Source of the DNA: Fistularia commersonii
Taxonomy: Eukaryota; Chordata; Actinopteri; Syngnathiformes; Fistulariidae
DNA length: 64,000 nt
Reading direction: 5' to 3'
Assembly: GCA_037954325.1 (NCBI GenBank)
Contig: JBBMNZ010000001.1
Location: 20,999,258-21,063,257 of the forward strand
How positions within the stretch are numbered: the stretch's first letter is position 1; every line of letters starts with the position of its first letter. The notes beneath the pieces were generated by a model. The model saw only the letters and a list, made by a program, of their open reading frames with translations. It was not told where the DNA came from and did not search any database. A program made the position numbers and the translations under genes. Shown here in pieces: positions 11,910 to 23,900 of this stretch.

Positions 11910-14900
11910 TATTAATCATGCCTTTACTTGGTGTCCACAGGCAGGATTATCAGCTTCCACATCACATCACCTGTAATAATGAGAGGAGAGCAATAGTGTT
12001 GCAGAGAATCTGTCTCACGTTGGCAATGTGTGTTTTTTTGGTGAATGATGATTTGATGAATCATCCCTTTATATGAAAAAACATTGCATTAGTTTGGTGT
12101 ATATTCATCCCCACTCACTCAGTTGGGCATTGGTGATGTTCGGCCATTAATATTCAGTTGAGTGCAGGTTGTAGGATCAATGCCCGGACGTCTGATGTGA
12201 ACCATTTGATTTAGAGCACTGACTGCAGCTGATGATGGTATTGTGTTGCTTTTAAGCTCGCTGTCAAGCGAACACAGCCTAAATTCTCCCAAATGTCCAA
12301 AACAAACACACACAAAAAAAAGTGGTACAATGTCAGTATAGTTATGCCACCACAATTTATGTCTCTCTCCGATTGGATACCAGCATATGCTAAATTCAAA
12401 CTGTGGCATCAAATTTGACTTTTAGTCTGATAAAATGCATACATCTCAAATATTAATCCTTTTTACCTCAAGGAAGCCATGATTTACATCAGGTGCAAAA
12501 ATACCAGTGATTGTCAGACTCTGGAACAAAGTTGAAAGTATTCATTGTTATTTTATTTTATAATAAGATTGTCTGACCCAATAGGAATTCCAATTTGCAT
12601 GTGTTGGAATTCTATGATGATGTATGTGGGTGGTTAGCAGAGCAACCTGGTCCCTCTGCTGTCCATCCGCTCTCCTCACTATTACTATCAACTGTAGCTG
12701 AAATGTCCCAGATTTAGGTTGCGTTTTCAAATGATTTCCTCTATCTGTTTTGAGATATTTAAGAATAAAGAAAAGAATCTCCCTGTCCCTGGTTGGATTC
12801 CGACCGGGGAGCCTTCCTATTTAGGGTCTCCATGTTCTCCCAGTGTCTGTGTGGGGTTCCTCCAGGTTCTCCAGGTTCCTCCCGTAGTCCAAAAGCATGC
12901 AGGAGGCTCACTGGAAACCCTACATTGTTCAGATGTGAAAATGAGAGGATGAATGGTTGTCTATATGAAGTATGACTGAGAGATTGACTGGTTGTACGTC
13001 TCTGTATATTATATTATATTATATTATATTATATTATATTATATTAGGCATTTGCACAGCTTTTGTGAATGCTCAACATGCCTTTAGATGTACCAATGCC
13101 CTCGCAGTTTGTAATGTTTAAATCAACTAAGGCCCAGTTAACACAATTAAGTAAAACTATTTGAAAGGTTGTTTTTTATCCATCAATGCCAAATGTGTCA
13201 GTAACTCCACACTGCATGTTGCTGGGTTGTCGCTGGGTAAGCAGTGTGTTGTTTCTAGTGTCAGTAAAACATTTAGCGACGGGGCTTATGTTACGGACGT
13301 CTCTCAGGCAAACGGGACTCTCAGGCCTTTGCTGCCACCCTCTGGTGTGAATGGAAAAACAACTGTCCTTCTGGCCGGTCCAGGCAACTTTGAGAGATGT
13401 TAATGAAATGGAGCTTCTGTCGTACAAAAGGCATTTATAAAGCGTTGCGTCTTTATCACCGTCTCTCAGGGAACACTGGATTTGTCGACAAGGCGGCAAC
13501 GGTTATCTGTCTTTTTCCAACACTTTATTTTCATGTACGACAGCAGCTCCAGGAGAATTTCTGGAGTCGGCCCTCCAGCCAGTTGGCAGTGAGTGGCGGC
13601 TCGTACAAAATACTGTCGTCCGTTGTCATGGCTGTGGAATGTAATGGTACCTCTTGGAGAGGCTCAGACCCATCAGGGAGAGAGGAGACAGAGGAACTGT
13701 TAAGTGATACACTTGGCCTCCTCTTCCTTATCCCATTGTTTCCAATCTAAGTCGAGCCTCCGTGGTGTGCTGACTTCATCGTGAGCTCTACTTGTTGCGT
13801 CCCTGTGTAACGTTATCACGGTTACTGGAAATCAAAGATGCGCACAGGCTCCTGTCTGAGTTGTTTAGGAGGCACGTTTATATCCAGCGTCTGTGCGTGA
13901 TCCTGAAAATGGTTCAAAGATGTGGTTGACCTTGTTTCTGAGAGTGCGATTTTTGCGGTGCAAGCAAGGGAATAGCGTTTCATAATGTATTAAGATGAAA
14001 CATGGACATTAAGTTTGCCAATGTGGAATATTTATGTGATGCCGGGGAATCTATAAATACATCGCTCAGCGTGGGAGGAGACACAATTAGGCCTGACTTG
14101 AAAAAAAACTGTGGGCAGCATTTTGGTAAGCCTCATTTTTTTTTAAATGATAAAACAAACTTTAGAAAAGGTCAGGATCTCTGGGAGCTGCAGTAGTTTT
14201 GTGAGGCCTGTGCTTTCACTTCCATTTCACTGATTGAAGGGAATTTTTTGAAGAGTGCATACACGTCGTTCAGGGTAACTCATCTCTTAAATATGTATGT
14301 GGATGTGATTATTTTGGAACCAGCTATTTTGTTGGGTTTTATTTTAGGGCTGTGTTGGAGTCTCTGTCCCTAATACCTTTAATTGCCTCCTCTTTTTCTT
14401 CTTCTTCTACTTTCGGCCACTCCCTTCAGGGGTCGCCACAGTGAATCAACCTCCTCCATCTAACCCTATTCTCCGTCACCTCTTCTCTCACACCAACTAA
14501 CTTTCTGTCTACTTTCACTACTTCAGGCCACATGTGGCTGTTGCTTTCATTTCAATTTTTGTGTCTGTGGGTTTTTTTTTTGCTGTGTGTGGTGAACGCA
14601 GGAGCGGCACGTGATTGCAAAAGTTAAAAAACACACAAAAACAAAAAATTCAACACGAACTTAAGAACCGCATGCGGCTCAGGAGCTACAGGTTGGCCAG
14701 GCCTGCACTACATCAATAAATCTTCTCTTTGGTCCCCCAATCGACCGTCGGGTACAAACAAGTTTTTCTTATTCTGATTCTTCCTTTCTTCAATTCCATC
14801 CCTGCCAACCTTCTACCAATATTCCATCTCAATCTGGCCTGTCTGACCTTATCTCCAAAACATCCAAAATGTTTCTGTCCGTTTGATGCGCTCATTCCTG

Positions 14901-17900
14901 CTTTCCAAAGAGAACCTCAACATCTTCATGCTCGCTTTTTGAGGTCTGTCAACTCGCTGGGAGTAAGTTATTTCCACCTGCTCTTCCCAAAATCTTATTA
15001 TTTTGAGGATCCAACTGATGGAAGTGACCGCAGCGAATTCTCCTAAAATTCTGATCTGAGATCAGCCGCGGCGTCTGAGCGTAACAGCAGCCCGGTGAGT
15101 GACAGGGAGGAGCGCACCGAAAATTCCATTCCATTCCAGATCCCGCCCCCGTCCACTCGGCCAATAGAATTTGCGCTCTCGCGGTAGCTCGCGCTGCTAT
15201 TGGAGCAGAGCCCCCGGCGTGCAACCAATCGTCTGGCCCCATTCGCGACTTACGTCACTAACTAGCCTGTTCCCTCCAGCAGCCGAGAGCTTCATTTTCT
15301 GATCTGCTTTTGTGCTAAAATGGAGGCTGGCCTCTCGCCCTGAGTGGATCGCCTTCCTGGTTTGAGGTTTTAAATGTTGACATGCAATAAATCTGTAGAC
15401 AGGATGGTTGTGGATGCACCCAATTCCAATGGCCCTTTCCAGCCGGTGGCTCTAATGCACTTCAGAGGTACGTAACGGACTATTTCTTCTTCCTACATTG
15501 TCCAGGGGAATTAAGGGAGCGCTGAGTGCTGCTGTGCTCCGGTTCCCCTCCGCTGGTTCCTGCCCGGTTAGTCAGCATTCACACGGCCCCGGCGTCACGA
15601 CGGTTCCTTCGCCATCCAAAAGCAAGCTCTTAAAAGGACCTGAAAAAGAGGACGTTTTTGTTTGTGCGACTTAGCGTGGAAACACCGAGGCTGGATAATA
15701 TCCTGGCTGCGATAGCTAGCTTCCCTCTTCGCCCATCCCCCCGCCAAGCTAGTGATGTCAAAGGAAGTGAGGTCAAAGCTTCGGCTAAGGTCTTCTCAGT
15801 TGCTCCTCTAAAATTGTGCCAATTTTTGTGAATGCTTCTCGTGAAAAATATGTCTAAAATGAGTCAAACGCAGTCATCGCTCCGCTTTATGTTCAATTCT
15901 TCTCCGGCATAGGGTTTTTGGGGGTGGGGGTTGGGGGGGGGGGGTGTTGTAGTTTAATGTCACACTCCCGTTCATTTGGACTCCAGTGTGGAAGCCAGGA
16001 GCAGCCACTGATCTGCAGCGTCCTCCCTCCCTCCCTCCATTCATCCATCCATCCATCCACCCATGTTCTCATTAACCTGTGGACGACATCTTAAGGCACC
16101 TTGAGAGGGGGGCATGCCACACTTCACTCCTGCTAGTGGTAAAAATTGACCCCGGCATCTTTTGTTTATGTGTGCACAATGTAGTCAAGTCCTATTTGAG
16201 AGGCTCAGGCTGTTAGCGGTGCACTCTGGTGCAGCTCAGCAGGGACGTAGCCACAGGCAATTATTGATTCTACTTTCCTGAGCCTCACAAAACCATGAAT
16301 TAACACTCATCATTGAGACAAGTTTCTCTTCCGCTGGCCTTCTCTCCAGCTTCTCAATGTGTATTTTCCATCACAACCACGCGCGTATCAAATATCCTCC
16401 GCTAGATTTTGGCTGACAGATTGCTTTAGATTTCCTTTTAGCTCAGTGTAGACTAAATAATAATGTGGTCCTCATAGTTTTGAGGAAAAGTGTCTTCTTG
16501 ACATCGCCAATGTAGGAGGTTTTTTAAATCTTGACCACCCGTGAAAGAGACTTGAAATCCACATTTGTCTCATGATGGCCTCGTAGATCTTTGAAGACTT
16601 GGGAGGTGTTCCGTTGGAGTGACCTCAAATGTGAATATAGACCTCATCATTCCCCTTAAACATCATGTTTGTGTGTGGTGATATTTAATACTTTTTACAA
16701 ATCATGTTTGAGAAAGCTGCATTTGTTGTGATGTTTATGCACACACACAAACACACTTAATTAACAGTTAAGCTATTTCAGGAATTGCTTTACAGAAATT
16801 TATGTGGTCTAACTAGTTACGGTAGTTATGATTTCTGCACAAACTGCAACATATTTTCCCGTTGCATAACTATTAAAGTATCAGTGTGGGTTAACATTGA
16901 TTGCACTATGTAAATAAAGCAGACTAAAGCACTTTTTACTGCAGACTACTTTTACACAGACAAAGATTGTGGTTTCAATGTGACCCCAATAATTTATCTT
17001 TGCTTTTAAAAGGAGGCAGTAAATGAATCTTTGTTTTTTGTGAGACACAATGACAGTAATGTGTGCATGTGCTTGTTTGTTCCCATCCTAAGGCCTTTAT
17101 GAGTTACATTAATAGAAGTCACATTGTAGTTGACATCAATTTTGAGATCACAAAACTAGTCTTTATCTGTTGCACAACAACTCATTGGTTATTTTTAAGA
17201 CTGTACAAAAACCTTGTAACACAGACAGACAGACTTATGTAATAGGAGCAACACATGTATGACACAGTCAGGGGTGCAAGGTGTAGCAGCGCATTCCAGT
17301 TCAGCATCATGTTCCAGTGCTATTGCCCCAAACAAGAAAACGTGACCCCAGCCAACCTGAGGCCAACCTGGAAGGTGGTTACAAGAGTCATGTGTAAAAT
17401 ACTAAACATAACTTGTTTATTTGATGGCATCTATTCCAGTGGCTCTTCTCGGGATTCCACCGGTGCCCCTTGTTTGACCCGAAAAGGTTCACAGGGTGGC
17501 AAAACTCATTGTGGGCTTTCCTGCTTTTACTTTGGAAAACAGTTCTCAGCAATTTTGACTGTATGATGGCTGGCATCTGGATGTTTCTCTTGTGCGTTCT
17601 TATTAAAAATCGCAGGTATTAATAGTATTTGCACATTATGTCAGTGACATTGCTGTTAGCTGCTAAATTATGGAAATTGGTGATGATAATAACAGATTAG
17701 TATTCTATCTTCTGAATTCTGACATAGAGAGAGCGTTCATTCATTCACTCATTCATGTGTTCTCCGAGCCAAAACTTAAAATCTATTTGTACAGGATATA
17801 GCTCTGCTTACCAAGATTCTTACATTTCGCAGCGGATGCGTGTGTCTGTCCACCCATCCTGCTCTACTCTTTTCTTTGTCATGTTTTTGTGTACATTTGC

Positions 17901-20900
17901 AGAAATTGGGACAAGAGCAAACATGGTCCAGCGGCCTATCTCCCCCTATCAGTCTGTGGACACCTGTTTGTAATTTGATGGATGCACTTAAAGCCACTTT
18001 ATTTTCTCTTTATGTTCATTCTGGCACCCTATATACATGCTAAACTTTTTGTTAAAATCCTTATAAAAAGGTAATCAATCACAATTTTGTATTCCTATAG
18101 CAGTGCTGTGATTGCTGCTATCATTTCTGCCATTTCCATGTTTATAACATATCAATTTTGTAAATGCTGATAAATTAATTGAAACAATTTAAGTTTGACC
18201 TTCATTAGTATAATCTCTACTGCTCCACTGACAATCCCGCTTTTGCAAACAAATTAAGTTTATGGTTGACACTTTATCTGAGGTTTAAAATCAAGATTGA
18301 GTTTTGTTGTTGCGTGAGTTAATCTGACCAATATACCTATCGGCCAGTTTCATTGGCTCATATCTATTCAGAGAAAGAACAAAGAACTGTATTTATTAAA
18401 ATAATCTTGCCCTGGGAAATTATTCAAACCATACCTAATATCTTTGAAAAGTTCCTCTGAACAAAATCTTGAGGATCATTGATGCCAGACATAATGCATT
18501 CATTTATTTTCTTAGTAAGATTTAGATTTCTCAGTCCCAAATGTAATTTTATGTAAGCTTTTCCCCCAATTAAATAATAATAACCCCACATGACCTCCTC
18601 TCTCCTCCACAGAGAAGCCTGTTAATGTTTTTCTGACATTGTTATGAAGTTAGGGGACCAGAATTTAACAATGCCAACCATTACATTACCAACCGCTTGA
18701 TTTAGAAAAAAAGAAAATGGCTGATGTTTTGGTCTGTTCAAGCTGCGTCTTTTAACACCAAATCCCGCCAACTCCCCAGTCTCAAAATACAAACATCCGA
18801 AAAACATTTAGCTATAATCTGGGTGGTTTTATATCAAATGATATATTCAAACAGTGTGTGATTTTCAGGTGGGGTTTTCAGTTTCAGTTAAATTTGTTGT
18901 GTGTCTAAAGTCTAATATTGTCTATTCTAGGTAATAAACTACTAATTGCAGAATCAGTGCTAATTTGCAGAGAAAATGAACTTGATTGCATAATATGGGG
19001 AGATTTTCGAGATCTCACCGATACGCACACAAGGGAGCGAGAATATTAGAAACACACTCAAGATGTACTTAAGTGGCAGCTGAGCTAATGATCCATGGGG
19101 CTGATCTCATGTCTTCGCCCATCATTGTTGCCGCATCTTTACTGATCAACGACGGGTTATAAGAAGCATAGCTTTACAAGTGCTGCTGTGATTTGTTTGG
19201 ATTGATCGTTACTCTAGTATGCATAACTGGTTAGCAGACTGTATAACCTTTCAAGCCACCTTTTTAAAGTACTAAAGTAAATTTTATCAAAAGTTTTTGC
19301 TGGTTTTATACATAATATGCTTAAGGTTTCCTGTAATCCGAATGCCCCTGTAAAGGCAGTAATGGGTGAAAAAATGTCATTTTGTAAACCAGATGAAAGG
19401 CCAGTACTCAGACATGCTTCTTCTCTGTGATAGTTGTATATATCTTTTTAAAAACTGCTTTTGACAGTTGATTCAGCTGCACCTGATTTGACAGCGCTAC
19501 ATGAATTCACCTAAAATATTTAAGTTCCAAAGGAGAGTCAAATTGAGATCAGGCAGGCGGCAGCAACTCCAACCCAAAGGTCATCGAATGTTTGTTTGGA
19601 ACAGTATAGATGCTGGAAACGTATTTTATTCTGTTTGGAAGTATCTACAGGAAAGAGGCAACTACTGTGTAATTGTAGTTGTCACATTTTATAGCAGAAA
19701 TAAATCTGATCAGCGAAAATCCCCATGTCGTGCCATCCGTAGAAATGACTGCTCATAAAAAAAAATGAAACACTCATGGAGCCAAAATGTATCAAATTTT
19801 TTCAACCATTTGGTTTATATCCTGATATAAAGATTTTAAGGCTGACTTGGTTATTAACATTTCCCTTGTGCCAAGTTAAAATCTAAGTGTGTAGACAAGT
19901 AAATCCCGCATGATGAATTATTTCAATACATGACCGTTATGCTAATTCCTGTTAATAAGATGTATCCCAAATAGTCTGTGTGTCATGTTGCCGAATGTTT
20001 CGAAACACGGGTTGGTGTTCCTTTGGATGGGAATGAAACAGGAAGTCCTCCAAGTTGCATGGATGGATGCAATGCCCAACTGAAATAGCTACTTTTCTTT
20101 CACAAACATGTTTTTTTTTCCTTCCCGATTGATGTCTGCCAAACATCCCGACTGTGACCCATCGCCTACTTGCCAAATCCCTTATCCAAACCGTCCTCCA
20201 TTTTTTTTCTGCTTCTCTTTGACATCATCTCTCTGGTCTCTGCCGATCTCAGCTTGTCTCCCAATGCACTTAAGGCTTTATGACTGTTTTGCTGGTCCTA
20301 AACATTTTCTTCCCGCCTCATGTTTTTCCCTGCAGCATCACTGTTGTAACCGTCATCCTTGACACTTGAGCTGTCCCCTCGCTTAGCTTGTGACCCCTCG
20401 CTCTTTGAACATGGCTTGACTCTCTTATTTTTTTTTCTTTTTCCTCTCCAACCACTGTGCAGCTTGTGACCTCAGCCATATTTGAGTCAAAATGATACCT
20501 TGGACTGGTTTCTTCCTTCATCCACCTTACAGCCTATTTTGTCTTTCTCTTCAGATGTGGCCCCCGCAGAGCAGGAGAAGCTCTTTATTCAAAAGCTACG
20601 GCAGTGCTGTGTTCTTTTCGACTTCCTGTCAGACCCGCTCAGTGACTTGAAATGGAAGGAGGTGAAGCGGGCGGCACTCAGCGAAATGGTGGAGTACATC
20701 ACCCACAACCGGAATGTTATCACGGAGCCCATCTACCCAGAGGTGGTGCACATGGTCAGTGGATCGGATTGTGGGGTTTTGGAGGGCGGGGGGGACGGGG
20801 GTCAAGTTTACAGTAAAACAAAATTGGGCAGAGAGTATGCACAGGCTGCAGGAACAATTCAGAGATGGTGGGCCGACAAATGAGGGATGAATTACTACTA

Positions 20901-23900
20901 TTTGATTTGTTGTCCCGGGTATTGTTGGCTTTCTGGCTCTGATTTGTGTAGTTTGCATGAATAGTTGTATGAGTCGGGTTAAGTCATGACATCAATCAAG
21001 AAGGCTGCTTTAAAATTCGATTCGTGTTGGCTGGCCTCATCAAGTGACTGACTCAATTTCCTAGCATGATTTTCAAAATCACTCCAAAAGATTCCCCTTG
21101 TGCCTGAAAACAAGACTTTTCAAAGTGGGTTTGGGTTGCTTATCCCTTGTCTGGGCCTCCTCGAAGAGCCGGCCTCAGCTGTACAGATTTACAGTCAGTG
21201 CTGTCGGTAGATTGTGGTCATGGATTTGCAATACTTTGACTTTCCATGAATCACTTAAATGCATGAGCAGCAACATGCTGCTATCCCTCATCCCTGAACA
21301 CAAAGAATTTAAAGAACATTGAGTGGCACTTTACGAGCGCTGAACACCACAGGAAACCTTTCTGGAAAACATGTTGAAACAAACTAGCTTTCAAATTAGA
21401 TGTAAGATGTTAGATGTTAGATGGTTTTTATGTTCATGAAACTGCAGGGGGTAACTTTCTATACAAGTTTTGAAATCATGTCCATTCTTATATCTGGGCG
21501 TTTGAATATTTCATGTTTGGAATAATTATAAACTTAATTATCTGGTACTATCATTATGAAATGAAATGTTCTAATATTTCATCTCTCCCTTGGAGTAACC
21601 TTTTTTGGCTATTCAGTTGCACTGGATGATTTAAGTACAACTAAAAAAAACTGCCCCTCAAAGACCAGAATGTCTTGGAATATAGATTTTTTTTTTCTTC
21701 ACAGCTGTAAATAATGTGACAATTCCCCTTTGCATGGTTAAGGTTTTTGTCTTGATAGTAATTAGATGCCTTGAGAATTTGTTAAGATTCACTTTAATTT
21801 TCATCTGTAGCCGACAGCTATGGAACTTTTAAACACTTCCAACCCGCTTGCTCTGCCAGCAGCAGTCCGATGAGTCTCGGCCTTGTGCCGTGTCTATTGC
21901 TAATTGACTTATGGTGACATTTAGCTCAAAAACACCACTGTGTCCAATTTCTCCCCCACAGAGACAGTGGTGTAGCTGCAGGCCTCACTGACAGTAGATT
22001 CAGCATAAGCGTTGCATATCAACATCGTATTTGTTACTCTTATTTTTCAGGAGCACACTTCCTCTTTTTGAAAATAGTATGCTAAATTTGACATGTCATT
22101 TTTGTGGAAACGTTGGCTTCGACTTGATTATACATGAGAGCTATAGACATGATTAATAATGAACTGAGGCGGCACATGACTGTAATGATAAGAGGCCCAT
22201 AGCATTTAATCTGAAATGATTATGAATACTAGAATTGAGTTATAACGAAGACGGCTCTTTCTTTGGTGCTTTCCCCTCCTGTGCTCAGTTATTATCCATC
22301 TATCCATCCATCTAGCTATCTATCTAGCTATCTATCTATCATCTTCGCCATCATCTATCACCATCGGTCATCATCGCCAGCAGCTGAATTGCTGCGATCG
22401 TGATGTGTCTATTTACAGTATGCTTTGAGTTAGTGCACAGTCATCTTCATCTGCTCCTGGTTGAAGTGCAGCACAGGGTGGATGGGCCGGCCACCTTGTA
22501 GCCAGACTCTTCAGACAAGGACCCCTGTGTTTTAGTAGGCCACCTGCACTGTCCCATGATCCGCCTGGCAGAACCAGTAGCCCACAGGGGAGTCAGTTGA
22601 CACAGTGCAAGACCAGAAACACAACACACTTGGATTATTGTGAGCCAAACCCTCAGAGGGCCATGAACAAAGTTAGCAATACTCTAAAAACTTAAGAAAA
22701 CCTAAGAAATAGTTAAAAAAAAAAAACAAACAACATAGATATGACAGTTATTGTAAATGGGCTGAAAATATAATAGTGTTCAGCATAACATGCCAGTATA
22801 TAGAACAATCTGCAAGTAAAGCTGTACAGCTATTATGTACTATGCATTTTCTTTTAAATAGCTTTTGGTCCTATAAAAGGTTTTGTGGATAGAATGTGAA
22901 GTAAATTTAGCCTCTTGTTATCCTGCCCAGAGGAATAAGCAGAGGTCAGATGCTTTTAATAATTAATAGAAAATAAATAATTAAATAATTAATAAGAATC
23001 TTCTTCCAGTTTGCAGTGAATATGTTCAGAACATTGCCTCCATCATCTAATCCCACTGGTGCGGAGTTTGATCCAGAAGAGGATGAGCCAACCCTTGAAG
23101 CAGCATGGCCGCACCTCCAGGTTACTGATTTAGTAGTTTGGTTATCCGTGAAACCGTTTCCTACCGAAGAGCCCACAAGGCCTTTGCAGTTCGATTTATA
23201 TATTTTGTTGCATTAGTCCTCTTGGCATAACAAGATCAAAACCAGCAACTCAGTTGACAAGTTAACACGGCATGCTTTCATCATTTAGCATCATGTCAAA
23301 CCAAGTTTTGAATTTAATCTCTCCACTGTTTTGCTCTCCATTGCAGCTTGTCTATGAATTTTTTCTTAGGTTTTTAGAATCACCTGACTTTCAGCCAAAC
23401 ATAGCAAAGAAATACATCGACCAGAAATTTGTCATGCAGGTAAGGATGGAGAAGCCTTTCAGAACATTTAACAAACTAAATTCAAGTTGTTATTTTCAAT
23501 GTCACTTGATGTTTGGTATTCTAAGATTAGCGTGAAGTAATATTTGTAACATTTCCTTCCTTCCTTCCTTCCTTCATCAAAGCTTCTCGAACTATTTGAC
23601 AGTGAAGATCCACGAGAGAGAGACTTCCTCAAAACTACCCTCCACAGGATCTATGGAAAGTTCTTGGGACTGAGAGCTTACATCAGAAAACAAATCAATA
23701 ACATTTTCTATAGGTCAGTTCTCTTCCTCAACTGCTATTGAAACCTCTTCATCTGTTTTTTTTTTTTGTTTTTTTTTGTCCGATTCCTGTAATGAGCATT
23801 CAAGTGTGCCTTACTTTGAAAAACAGATAAGTCCGATTTAAAACGCTGTATCTTTTATACCAGCATGTATCGGTATACATGTGGATTAACATGAACTTTA

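Larger units (their letters stand above)
10977..20554 (+). other. Long-form intron 3, containing P2 and the short-form first exon
   Basis: About 9.6 kb. It holds microsatellites, a SINE fragment, the LINE/hAT nest (14381-14950) and the P2 promoter with its exon. From 15468 to 20554, the short-form first intron, I recognise nothing apart from a CCTC/CATC run at 16021-16062 and poly-G at 15918-15942. Confidence 0.7.

Noticed and set aside
15084..15096. CCCG|GTGAGTGAC as the donor of an extra non-coding first exon
   Set aside because: The site is a fair donor but lies upstream of the CCAAT boxes of P2. Without transcript data there is no reason to prefer it.
20482..20883. A 133-codon open frame as a complete gene
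   Set aside because: Only 20555-20754 is coding. The frame runs past the acceptor and donor of one ppp2r5c exon into intron sequence.
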